This document shows positions 1 through 7,365 of a DNA stretch of 15,456 nt, piece by piece; positions within the stretch are counted from its first letter, which is position 1, and every line of letters starts with the position of its first letter. A model generated the notes under the pieces. It saw only the letters and a list, made by a program, of their open reading frames with translations. It was not told the DNA's origin and did not search any database. A program made the position numbers and the translations under genes. Source of the stretch: Granulosicoccus sp964437945 (GTDB lineage Bacteria; Pseudomonadota; Gammaproteobacteria; Granulosicoccales; Granulosicoccaceae); assembly GCA_964437945.1 (NCBI GenBank), contig CAYTJF010000139.1, forward strand, positions 1 to 15,456, given 5' to 3'.

Positions 1-15
1 CGTAGTAAGAAATAA

Positions 16-40
16 ATCGGGGAGCTTTTTGCTCCCCGAT
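16..40 (-). terminator. Rho-independent terminator of the OmpA-like gene
   Basis: A perfect 10-bp inverted repeat (atcggggagc / gctccccgat) with a five-T loop lies 27 nt beyond the stop codon of the minus-strand OmpA-like gene. Read on the minus strand, the stem is followed by TTATTTCTT, a modest U-rich tail. Position and symmetry make it the likely end of that transcript. The stem could also work in the other direction for a gene to the left of the window. Confidence 0.8.
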
Positions 41-66
41 GACCGTGCTATTTAACTCGTGTTTAC

Positions 67-741
67 TTAGTTTTGAGTAACGCTTTTTGCAGTTACCTGA
101 ACTTCAACACGGCGGTTGGCTTGTTTGCCTGCTGATGTTGAGTTGGTTTCAACTGGAACTGACTCACCCATACCTTGTGAAGTAACGTTCACGTCTGGGT
201 ATGCTGCTTCAAGATACGATGCTACCGTAGCTGCACGACGCTCAGAAAGGTCTTGGTTATAGTCTTCAGCACCATCGCTGTCTGTGTGGCCGGTTACGTA
301 CATTACCGTGATTTCCTGATATTGCTCCAATTGAACCAGCAGATCGGCAAGTGCTTGCTCGCCTTCACCGTTTAGCGTGTCTGAATTCTTATCAAACAAC
401 GCTTTGCCGCCCAATGTGGCGATAGAAACGATTTCTTCAGGTTCAACTGGCTCTTCGACCGGTGCCTCTGTGACCTCAGGCTCAGGCTCTGGCTCAGGTT
501 CTGGCTCCTCGCCTTCAGACCCTTCACAACCAGGATTGGTGTTTTCTTCTGAGTATCCACCAACTTGCAAACACTCGCCCAAGCCTGTGACGATGGCGTT
601 TCCACCGGCATTAGCAAGGCCGTCTGAGGCTGCATCTTCGATTGCTATATCACCATCGATGGCTTTCTCGTGTGCAAATAAAGCGGTACTGCTCAACAGC
701 AAGGCTGCGACTGAACTGACCATTATGACTTTTTTATTCAT
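67..741 (-). CDS. OmpA-family peptidoglycan-binding protein
   Basis: A 224-residue exported protein that probably tethers the outer membrane or periplasm to peptidoglycan. Residues 1-23 form a signal peptide (MNKK, a hydrophobic core, then a small-residue site before HEKAIDG). Two cysteines (C57, C72) lie in a GECLQVGGY...NPGC context resembling the conserved cysteine-pair segment before the OmpA domain in many beta- and gammaproteobacterial OmpA proteins. A Glu-Pro repeat (about 79-89) and an acidic linker lead to the OmpA_C domain (about 106-216). That domain has the peptidoglycan-binding signature TGHTDSDG, the LSERRA arginines and a terminal NRRVEV. There is no eight-stranded barrel domain, so this is a periplasmic type rather than classical OmpA. 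GGGAG about 7 nt upstream supports the ATG. It appears to be a single-gene transcript with its own terminator. Confidence 0.9.
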   Translation of the reverse strand: MNKKVIMVSSVAALLLSSTALFAHEKAIDGDIAIEDAASDGLANAGGNAIVTGLGECLQVGGYSEENTNPGCEGSEGEEPEPEPEPEPEVTEAPVEEPVEPEEIVSIATLGGKALFDKNSDTLNGEGEQALADLLVQLEQYQEITVMYVTGHTDSDGAEDYNQDLSERRAATVASYLEAAYPDVNVTSQGMGESVPVETNSTSAGKQANRRVEVQVTAKSVTQN

Positions 742-890
742 CTCTAGCTCCCACTAGTTGACAGATTTACGTTTTCTATTCTGACCTGCAACAAGGTTTG
801 ACAGCAATCGCCGACTAACCTGAACGTTGCGCCGCATCCACTAACTTCAATCTCTGGATAACCGTGATCCCTTGGATATCCCAATTCAAT

Positions 891-928
891 ATCCAAATTT
901 CGCGAATGTATCCAAACTCCGCGAATAT
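891..928. repeat. 19-bp direct tandem repeat, two units
   Basis: Two adjacent 19-bp units beginning atccaaa and ending cgcgaat(g/a)t occupy 891-909 and 910-928 and match at 16 of 19 positions. A third, much more degenerate copy may follow at 929-947. Function is unknown. The CGCGAAT cores could bind a protein, or the array may simply be a slippage product. Confidence 0.6.
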
Positions 929-1020
929 ACCTGAAATCCCCGTAACCCCATGATTTCCAGCTACTCGAAACCGCTGGACACCTGATTGCAATTACGACGA
1001 CCGACTACCAACACCACAAT

Positions 1021-1100
1021 TCAACATTTTCTGGTACTTACCAACATTTTCTGGTACCTAAACCTATTTTCGGTACTGCATCATCTTTCAGTACTGAAAA
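1021..1100. repeat. 20-bp tandem repeat, four units of increasing divergence
   Basis: Four consecutive blocks with an exact 20-bp period. The first two (1021-1040 and 1041-1060) match at 18 of 20 positions around ACATTTTCTGGTAC. The third (1061-1080) keeps TATTTTCGGTACT. The fourth (1081-1100) keeps TTTCAGTACT. Each carries a GTAC palindrome about two helical turns from the next, as expected of an iterated operator on one DNA face. The array ends about 180 nt before the comF ATG and 280 nt before the OmpA-like start. Confidence 0.65.
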
Positions 1101-1216
1101 ACAACCAAAAGTTGTTGTATTTTTGTCTTGTATAGCCGCTCTACCGTGAATTGTAAACACAAATTGGTCATGTTGTGTGTGAAAAATACAACAAATCCTG
1201 ATCGGATTACAAGCAC

Positions 1217-1244
1217 TTTACTTGATAAAAGTGTAGGCTATCTT
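1217..1244 (+). promoter_or_regulatory. Possible sigma-70 promoter of comF
   Basis: TTTACT (1217-1222) and TATCTT (1239-1244) are separated by 16 nt and each match four of six consensus positions. Transcription would start near 1251, giving a leader of about 27 nt that contains the AAGGA ribosome binding site. The match is weak and rests on position more than sequence. Confidence 0.3.
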
Positions 1245-1277
1245 GCGATCAACGGAAGATCGAATCAAGGAAACCAG

Positions 1278-2078
1278 ATGAAATACGGGCATGGATGGCC
1301 CCGATTACGGACCGTTTGGCGTCAAGTATCTGCTCGATTGCCTCAATTTTGTTGTTTTTGCCACCGAAAAACAGACACTGGATACGATCTGTGTCGGTTC
1401 TGTCAATCTCATTTACCACCAATCGTTGCTAAAACGACTCGAAAAGAGCCGTCATCTGTGTGTTTACGCTGTGGTTTCGTCTGGCCTGACGCCATTCGGC
1501 GGTCAAAGTGTGCACACTGTGTCAACTATCGGACGGGATTCGATCGGGTTATCAGCCCATATCGTTACGATTTCCCCATTGATGGCTTGATACAGCGTCT
1601 GAAGTATCAGCACAACTTGCCAACCGGTCAATTATTGGGTTGTTTGCTGGCCAGCGAAGTAACCAATCAATTGCACATCACGGAATACCCCGATGTGCTG
1701 CTGCCTGTTCCGTTGCATGCCGTACGCTATCGCGAACGCGGTTTTAATCACGCCGCAGAAATAGCTCATTGGTGCGGTCAGGTGTTAGGTATAGATTGTT
1801 ACTCTCACCTTGTTGAGCGGCGTTTCGACACAGGCTCGCTAGCAGGATTGTCGCGCGCTGAGCGCGGTCTCAATATACGTGGTGCGTTCTTAGTCTCAGA
1901 TAACAATCAGCGTCAGACAAGCCTACACGGGCTGACTGTGGCTATTGTGGACGATGTCCTGACCACGGGAGCGACGGCTGGTGAACTCGCTACCGAGCTA
2001 TTGGATAATGGCGTGGCCGAAGCTCAACTTTGGACGGTCGCTCGAACTCCTGTAACCGGCACTGCTGGTGGGGCCTGA
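1278..2078 (+). CDS. comF: ComF-family phosphoribosyltransferase-like protein
   Basis: A 266-residue ComF/GntX-family protein. Members are needed for natural transformation in several bacteria, acting in the cytoplasm on incoming single-stranded DNA. The N-terminal part carries zinc-binding-type cysteines (C25, C26, C28, C39, C42, then C62, C65, C78, C81). The family signature VPLHAVRYRERGFNHA lies near 144-160, and the PRPP-loop motif VDDVLTTGAT at 224-233. The frame stays open upstream to a TTG at 1128, but I chose the ATG at 1278 because AAGGA lies 6 nt before it and the family is usually about 230-250 residues. The last 55 nt overlap the antisense 3' end of the GTPase gene. The usual neighbour bioB is not seen. 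A type IV pilin operon elsewhere in the window fits a competence or pilus lifestyle. Confidence 0.9.
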   Translation: MKYGHGWPRLRTVWRQVSARLPQFCCFCHRKTDTGYDLCRFCQSHLPPIVAKTTRKEPSSVCLRCGFVWPDAIRRSKCAHCVNYRTGFDRVISPYRYDFPIDGLIQRLKYQHNLPTGQLLGCLLASEVTNQLHITEYPDVLLPVPLHAVRYRERGFNHAAEIAHWCGQVLGIDCYSHLVERRFDTGSLAGLSRAERGLNIRGAFLVSDNNQRQTSLHGLTVAIVDDVLTTGATAGELATELLDNGVAEAQLWTVARTPVTGTAGGA

Positions 2079-3724
2079 ATCAGCATACGCTGTAAATCCT
2101 GGGGCAGAGCCTGATCGTCAATATTGACACCCGATGACAAAATGTTGTCCAGTTCACTTAGGCGTCGCTGCTGGTCCAGTTTTAGTTGTTCCAGTGATCC
2201 GCGCACTTGCTGATCAATGTGCTCGGTAACAGCACGCAGCCCATTGCGAGCACCGCGCGCGGCTGCTTTTTCTCGAGACGGTCTTAACTTGATGAAAAGA
2301 AAGGTTGGCACTAACCAGGCCAGACCGATGAGCAATACGCTGTGCACGGCGAAATTGGTACTTAAATAGGCAGTAGAGTCGTTTGCTCCGAGTCGGAACA
2401 CGTTGATGATGCGGTAACCGGCCCAAATCATCGCCGCCAGAGGCAGCAACCAGCATAGCCAACCCAATATTTTGTGGAACAGCCGATGTGTTTTTGTACC
2501 CGGTTCTGCAATGGATTGTTGAATAGCGGTTTCCAATTCATTGCCAGCGCGGACTCGCCATGCCGGTTTCAATGAGGCCAGCGGTGCCTGCAAGGCACTG
2601 ATAGCCACACCCATGCCGATAGCTTGTTGAGAAAAATCATCGACTGATTCATTAACCCGGTCGAAAAAGGCGTCGTCGAGAAGGTTAGTCAGACCTGCGC
2701 GGGTGCCGATTGGCTCAGGTGTTGGAGGCTGTTTGCCACGAATGCGTGCATAGAAACTGCTCAGCAGGCCTTGTTCCTGCTCGGCGTACAGGCTGGCGAC
2801 AGTGGGTATTTTCCAGTCTGCTGAATTGATAAGCTCGGTGGTGCTATTCGACCAGTGCGATTGCCATAGTGGGGTTAGTTGTTCAAGCTGCTCTGGAGAG
2901 CTCATTTGTACACGTAGCTCATCGGTCACTGAGCGAATGTGTTGTATGCGTTGCACCACGCCCCGCGATTCCAGTTGCGCTATGAGTTGCTGATCAGCCA
3001 AGACATTGATGGTTTCACGGAACTGATCGAATTCGTCATCGGCTGAGTGTGAGGACATGCGAGTACCGTCGCTACTGTCAGTGCAGAATAAAACCGGATC
3101 GACCAGACCAGCAGACTTAAGCATTCGCTGAAAATCTTCGCGTTGTCTTTCATCGCCACGATCCCAGTGATTGATCACAAACAGCCAGGCGTGTTTAGCA
3201 CCATGTTCGAGCAGTAGTCGCCAGCCATTGTCGTCTTTGTAGCGCTCTGGGCTAACCACATAGACGACAATGTCGATATGCGGCAACCAGTGTTCAACCA
3301 GCTTGCGATGAGTTTGTTCAATGCTGTCGAAATCTGGCATGTCAATCCAAAGGGTGGATTGATATTGATTGTTTTGATGGGTTCTGGTGCGCATACGTTG
3401 CATAGGAAACTCAGCAGGTAATCTTGCGACCGACACCGACTCGTGAACGTAGATGGTAATTTCGCTTGTTGTAGGGCGCTCAGCGCTGGCGCGCGCAATG
3501 GGTTCACCAGCAAAGCGATTCATCAATGTGCTTTTGCCCACGCCAGTGCCACCGAAAAAACCGACTACCAGCGGGCGGTTGGGTTTATCAAACAGCGACC
3601 CTGGCGTTGCCGTGGTGGTGGCGTCGATAGCATGCACAGCGCGTTCATTTAACCAGCCTTTTTTTACGGCATCAGTGGCCCAGACTTTCAAATCTTTATG
3701 GAGGTGTTTTAACAGATCAGACAT
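2024..3724 (-). CDS. Membrane-anchored P-loop GTPase (first of a paralogous pair)
   Basis: A 566-residue GTPase. The G domain is N-terminal: G1 GGTGVGKST (58-66), a probable G2 in RPTTSE (83-88), G3 DMPDFDS (128-134) and G4 NHWD (185-188). The G3 replaces the usual DxPG with DxPDFDS, and G4 is NHWD instead of NKxD. A long, mostly helical middle section follows, then two predicted transmembrane helices (about 419-442 and 458-478) joined by a short loop, and a basic, coiled-coil-like tail. This layout (G domain, helices, membrane hairpin) resembles membrane-associated dynamin-like or YfjP-type GTPases, but I cannot assign a named family. It is transcribed divergently from the CobT-like gene with a 66-nt gap, and its 3' end runs 55 nt into comF antisense. 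No good Shine-Dalgarno sequence precedes the ATG. Substrate and process are unknown. Confidence 0.85.
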   Translation of the reverse strand: MSDLLKHLHKDLKVWATDAVKKGWLNERAVHAIDATTTATPGSLFDKPNRPLVVGFFGGTGVGKSTLMNRFAGEPIARASAERPTTSEITIYVHESVSVARLPAEFPMQRMRTRTHQNNQYQSTLWIDMPDFDSIEQTHRKLVEHWLPHIDIVVYVVSPERYKDDNGWRLLLEHGAKHAWLFVINHWDRGDERQREDFQRMLKSAGLVDPVLFCTDSSDGTRMSSHSADDEFDQFRETINVLADQQLIAQLESRGVVQRIQHIRSVTDELRVQMSSPEQLEQLTPLWQSHWSNSTTELINSADWKIPTVASLYAEQEQGLLSSFYARIRGKQPPTPEPIGTRAGLTNLLDDAFFDRVNESVDDFSQQAIGMGVAISALQAPLASLKPAWRVRAGNELETAIQQSIAEPGTKTHRLFHKILGWLCWLLPLAAMIWAGYRIINVFRLGANDSTAYLSTNFAVHSVLLIGLAWLVPTFLFIKLRPSREKAAARGARNGLRAVTEHIDQQVRGSLEQLKLDQQRRLSELDNILSSGVNIDDQALPQDLQRMLIQAPPAVPVTGVRATVQS

Positions 3725-3790
3725 CGCACGTAATGGCAGTTGTGCCAGTGGTTTTCAGCAATTTAGTCAGGATACACTGATAATAGGGGC
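3725..3790. promoter_or_regulatory. Divergent promoter region with a perfect short palindrome
   Basis: This 66-nt gap must drive both the first GTPase (leftwards) and the CobT-like gene (rightwards). It contains TGGCA-gttg-TGCCA (3734-3747), a 14-bp inverted repeat starting 10 nt from the GTPase ATG, suited to binding a dimeric regulator acting on both genes. No confident -35/-10 pair is visible. The TGGCA does not fit a sigma-54 promoter because no GC pair follows at the required spacing. Confidence 0.4.
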
Positions 3791-5656
3791 ATGAGCGACG
3801 CGAATGCAAATTTGGAAAAACAAGTAGCAGCGACCGAGGAAATTTTTCGTCGATCGAATGCGGCCTGTATGCGATCAATTGCGAGTGACGCCAGATTGTG
3901 TGTTGAGCTGCACGAATCGAGTGCCGCTATGCAACTTGGTGTGGCAGCTCCAGCACTTGAAAAATTGGATCAGCGAAACGAACAGGCGGTTTTACGTGGC
4001 GTGGGTGACGTTATTGCCGTGGTAGGTGCATTTCATGATGCGCAACTGCACGCATCGCACCTATCAGAAGATCAACATACAAACCGGTTGTTTAATTCAC
4101 TGGAGCGAGCCCGGTGTGAAGCACTTGGTGCAAACTCATACAAAGGTGTTGGAAAAAACCTGACGCTATTGCAGCATAAGACCTATTCAACAACAAACCT
4201 TCAAGCACTTAGTGGTATTGAGCAGTTGTCATTGGTGCTTGGCTGTATGGCAAATGAAGCGCTCACCGGTGTTCCAACCCAGTTGGCGCTCGGCGCATTG
4301 GTTGATCAATGGCGGACCACTATTGAATTGCTTGCGCCTAATACTTTTAATCAACTCTGCGCTGTACAAGCGGATCAATCGGCTTACCGTAAAGTCGCTT
4401 TTCGATTAATAGAGTCTTTGGATGTGCAATCGCTGGTAGTCAGTAATGAATCTGACGATGTTGCGGCGAATCCAGTTGCCGCTGACGACGAGTCTTGTGA
4501 AGAGCAAGCAGCGCACACTGACGTGTTGGAGCAGGAAAACGAAGCTCAAATGGAGCAAGCTGCCGCGGATGCTATGCGAGAAGAGCTCGAAGAGCAAGAG
4601 CAAACGGTTCAAAGTGCTGCGGACGAAGCAGACGAGCGAAGCTCTACACAACCAAACAAAGATGCTCCGGTAGATTGTGAAGCACAAAGTAATGGTGATG
4701 CAGATATCTCTGGTGTGGGGGGCTATACAGTATTTTCCTCACAGTTCGACGAAATTGTGCAGGCAACTGATCTAAGCGACGATGCAGAACTGACTGATCT
4801 GCGGGAAAAACTGGATCAACAAATTCAAAGGCATTCATCTTTGGTTGGGCAATTGTCAGGTCGCTTGCAAAGAATACTCATGGCAGAGCAGCGACGACAC
4901 TGGATATTCGATTTGGATGAGGGTCATTTGGATACGTCGCGGTTAACTCGCGTGGTAACACAGCCACTATCATCTTTATCGTTTAAAGCTGAAAGTGAAC
5001 TGAAATTCAAAGACACCACCATCACGCTATTGCTCGATAATTCCAAGTCGATGTTGGGTAAGCCAATCACCATTGCTGCTTCCTGTGCCGATTTGCTTAC
5101 CCGTACACTGGAGCGCTGTGGTGTTAGCGTAGAGATTCTTGGATTTACCACTACCGAACTGCACGGTGGGCAATCGGTAGAGCGTTGGTTGAGCAGTGGT
5201 GGCGCTGCTAACCCAGGTCGTTTGAATGGCTTACGACATATTATTTACAAGTCTGCTGAAACGCCATACCGAGCAGCCAGAAAAAGCCTTGGTCTGATGT
5301 TGCGTGGTGATATTCTGAAACAGAATATTGATGGCGAAGCATTGATGTGGGCGCACTCTCGCATTGTCAGGCGGCCAGAGCAACGAAAAATCATCATGAT
5401 GATTTCTGATGGCGCGCCAATTGATGCCAGCACTATGTCAAACAATCCGGAGAATTATCTGGTTGCGCATTTACACAAAGTCATAGAAGAAATCCGGCAC
5501 CATGACAGGGTAGAGCTGGTTGCTATCGGCATTGGACACGATGTGTCGGTTTACTATGAAAGATCAATTACTATTTACGATGTGAAAAAGCTTGGACGGG
5601 CAATGCTGGCTCAGCTCAGTGAATTGTTTAGTGATAGTTCTGGTACTGGGCCGTAG
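3791..5656 (+). CDS. cobT: CobT-family VWA protein (cobaltochelatase subunit-like)
   Basis: A 621-residue protein that appears to be full-length CobT by architecture. The N-terminal part has the FNSLERARCEALGAN/GVGKNL segment (about 101-123), similar to CobT proteins. A highly acidic Glu/Gln/Ala linker follows (about 218-305). The C-terminal VWA domain (about 395-615) has an intact metal site: DNSKS (D416, S418, S420), T453 in GFTT and D540 in SDGAP. CobT-typical stretches RLNGLRHIIYKSA and GEALMWAHSR are present. In aerobic B12 synthesis CobT pairs with the AAA+ protein CobS to drive cobalt insertion by CobN, but none of those genes is in the window, so the role here may differ. The gene is divergent from one GTPase and overlaps the 3' end of the other by 46 nt. 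AGGGG sits almost against the ATG, unusually close for a ribosome binding site. Confidence 0.85.
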   Translation: MSDANANLEKQVAATEEIFRRSNAACMRSIASDARLCVELHESSAAMQLGVAAPALEKLDQRNEQAVLRGVGDVIAVVGAFHDAQLHASHLSEDQHTNRLFNSLERARCEALGANSYKGVGKNLTLLQHKTYSTTNLQALSGIEQLSLVLGCMANEALTGVPTQLALGALVDQWRTTIELLAPNTFNQLCAVQADQSAYRKVAFRLIESLDVQSLVVSNESDDVAANPVAADDESCEEQAAHTDVLEQENEAQMEQAAADAMREELEEQEQTVQSAADEADERSSTQPNKDAPVDCEAQSNGDADISGVGGYTVFSSQFDEIVQATDLSDDAELTDLREKLDQQIQRHSSLVGQLSGRLQRILMAEQRRHWIFDLDEGHLDTSRLTRVVTQPLSSLSFKAESELKFKDTTITLLLDNSKSMLGKPITIAASCADLLTRTLERCGVSVEILGFTTTELHGGQSVERWLSSGGAANPGRLNGLRHIIYKSAETPYRAARKSLGLMLRGDILKQNIDGEALMWAHSRIVRRPEQRKIIMMISDGAPIDASTMSNNPENYLVAHLHKVIEEIRHHDRVELVAIGIGHDVSVYYERSITIYDVKKLGRAMLAQLSELFSDSSGTGP

Positions 5657-7365
5657 CCTAAGTGCAGAAGTTGTTTACTTTTGAGTTCGTCGCTTAGCGC
5701 CTGCAGGGGGGCGCCAAGCTCTTTGTCGATAAGTTGTTCATCAATCAGGGCTTTTTGTTTTAGCTTCAATTGATTTTTTGAACGTTCCATGTATTGACCG
5801 AGCGCACTCTCTGTTAGCAAAGTGGTCACCGACAACATGGCTGGCGCTATCACCAAATCAGCAACAGCTAGTCCGCCTGTTTTTACCGCCAGAACAACAG
5901 CAGCCGCGTCAGTTGAGACTCGAGCAGCACGCAGTGTGTTCAATAGTGCAGGCTGCGCCTCGAGTTGTTCGTAGAGTTGTTGTGCGGCTGCATCAATCTG
6001 TGGTTCGAACTCGTTCTGAAGTTGTGTGGCCCTTGCGGTGTAATGATCACGAAGTGAAGGCTTGTTGGCTGTTAACGCTTGTTGCAAATCTCCCCAAAAC
6101 ACTTTATCGGCATTAGGTTCCAATTGTTCGGCCAGAATATGGCCTTGCAGGTTGGTCAGTGTCTGCTCCAGTATCAAATCTAATGTATCGAGTTCAAGAT
6201 TAGATTGCTGACTGTCGGTTCGAGTCAGAGAGCGACCTATGCCCAACAGTTTGCGTGCTGGCCAGGTAACCACATTACGTGTCTTGGATAGCGTGTTTGC
6301 CAGGCCTGGAATTTCCAGTAGTGTCAGCAATTCAGCTATCGCTCTGTTAAATGTTTCATACTTTTCCGGGTTATTCAAATAACGCGTTGCGTAGCGTTCT
6401 TTCGCATCTTCAACAGCATTGGCAACCGCTTCATGCCAATAATTATGCGCATTGCGCTCGCGTTCAATGGGTTCTATCCAGTTTGGCCAGTGGTGTTGGA
6501 TAAACGCATCTATGTGTTGGTTCTGACCGCTGCGATCAATTTTGGCATGCGTATTTTGCAGGCGTTGTTCAAGTTCTGCGCGGGTTGCCGCGTCCATGTC
6601 GATGGTACGATCAACGTCAATGGCCGCATTGTTGCGGTCAAATGGTAAGGTAATTATCACCGGTGCTTTTGCACCGAATTGTTCAAGGTGACGTTGCTCG
6701 AATGATTTGATTACGGTCTGGCTATCCTGATCGTCGAGTTTGTTGATACAAACGAACAGAGGCTTGCCTAGTCGGTTGATCAGTTTGAGCATATTCCAAA
6801 CGGTTTTATCAGCATACTTGTCTTTGCTCACCATTAGAATCAATACATCAGCCATGGCAAGCGCTTGGAGCACGGAACTGCGATATCCGCTGGATTCTAT
6901 CGAGTCGAAATCGGGTGTGTCCCAAACAACGCAGTCGTTTACCAGGGCATTTGGTCCCTGTTTTACTGATTCGAGTACGTAGTGTCCGAGTTGATCCGGG
7001 TTTAAGGCATCCAGCGGCACCCGTGTTAATGGCAGCATCAGCTCCTCTAGTAGCTTGAAATTGGCGTTTTTGACGTTGGCTGCAAAGCCCTGAGCGTGCA
7101 CAGTGAAACCAGCCAGTGCGCTGATGGCAGCTACATTGGTGTCGAGCAGTAGATTGCACAGCGTGCTTTTGCCGGCTTGAGTTGGTCCAACAATGACCAC
7201 TTGTAATGGGTGATCAGGATGGGTTTGGTTAAGCTTTTGTTTGTCCAGTGATGCATCGGCAAGACGCAGTGTGTTGTAGCCGTCGATGAGCTCGGCTGAG
7301 CGTTCGCCATTAGCGCTGATCGCTCGTGAATACCGCACCAGAAGGTCTGCAACTTGCTTGTTCAT
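5611..7365 (-). CDS. P-loop GTPase (second of a paralogous pair)
   Basis: A 584-residue GTPase: G1 GPTQAGKST (60-68), a likely G2 threonine at T88, G3 DTPDFDS (149-155) and a canonical G4 NKLD (208-211). It shares PDFDSIE and a following VS-x-x-[RK]Y-x-D segment with the GTPase encoded at 2024-3724, so the two look like paralogues. A helical region follows, then a hydrophobic stretch (about 486-522) that may insert in or lie on the membrane, then a charged Lys-rich tail. It is less clearly transmembrane than its partner. The ATG overlaps the ubiA stop codon (ATGA), so it is co-transcribed and probably translationally coupled with ubiA. Its 3' end overlaps the CobT-like gene by 46 nt antisense. 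Cellular role unknown; involvement with the CobT-like protein is inferred from context. Confidence 0.85.
   Translation of the reverse strand: MNKQVADLLVRYSRAISANGERSAELIDGYNTLRLADASLDKQKLNQTHPDHPLQVVIVGPTQAGKSTLCNLLLDTNVAAISALAGFTVHAQGFAANVKNANFKLLEELMLPLTRVPLDALNPDQLGHYVLESVKQGPNALVNDCVVWDTPDFDSIESSGYRSSVLQALAMADVLILMVSKDKYADKTVWNMLKLINRLGKPLFVCINKLDDQDSQTVIKSFEQRHLEQFGAKAPVIITLPFDRNNAAIDVDRTIDMDAATRAELEQRLQNTHAKIDRSGQNQHIDAFIQHHWPNWIEPIERERNAHNYWHEAVANAVEDAKERYATRYLNNPEKYETFNRAIAELLTLLEIPGLANTLSKTRNVVTWPARKLLGIGRSLTRTDSQQSNLELDTLDLILEQTLTNLQGHILAEQLEPNADKVFWGDLQQALTANKPSLRDHYTARATQLQNEFEPQIDAAAQQLYEQLEAQPALLNTLRAARVSTDAAAVVLAVKTGGLAVADLVIAPAMLSVTTLLTESALGQYMERSKNQLKLKQKALIDEQLIDKELGAPLQALSDELKSKQLLHLGYGPVPELSLNNSLS

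Larger units (their letters stand above)
742..1277. other. Long non-coding region between the OmpA-like gene and comF
   Basis: These 536 bases separate two divergent genes and hold no convincing ORF once comF is started at its supported ATG. They must contain both promoters. They also hold a 19-bp tandem repeat (891-928), a 20-bp tandem repeat (1021-1100) and two small inverted repeats: AACAAC/GTTGTT at 1100-1116 and AATCC/GGATT at 1194-1208. No tRNA, rRNA or known riboswitch fold was recognised. Confidence 0.7.

Noticed and set aside
377..757. Plus-strand Ser/Gly-rich ORF opposite the OmpA-like gene
   Set aside because: Its Ser-Gly repeats are the antisense reading of the Glu-Pro repeat codons. 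There is no supporting start signal and it covers a clear real gene.
891..1100. CRISPR-like repeat array
   Set aside because: Units are directly adjacent with no spacers, are too short and degenerate, and no cas gene is present.
1100..1126. Terminator-like AACAAC/GTTGTT hairpin with a following T run
   Set aside because: The stem is AT-rich, only 6 bp, and no plus-strand gene lies upstream to be terminated.
1150..1190. BirA-type biotin operator (TTGTAAAC half-site at about 1151)
   Set aside because: comF is often next to bioB, so I looked for it, but the matching GTTTACAA half-site is absent and no biotin gene is present.
1128..1277. 50-residue N-terminal extension of comF from a TTG
   Set aside because: There is no ribosome binding site at the TTG and the extension does not look like ComF, whereas the ATG at 1278 has AAGGA at good spacing and gives a near-normal family length.
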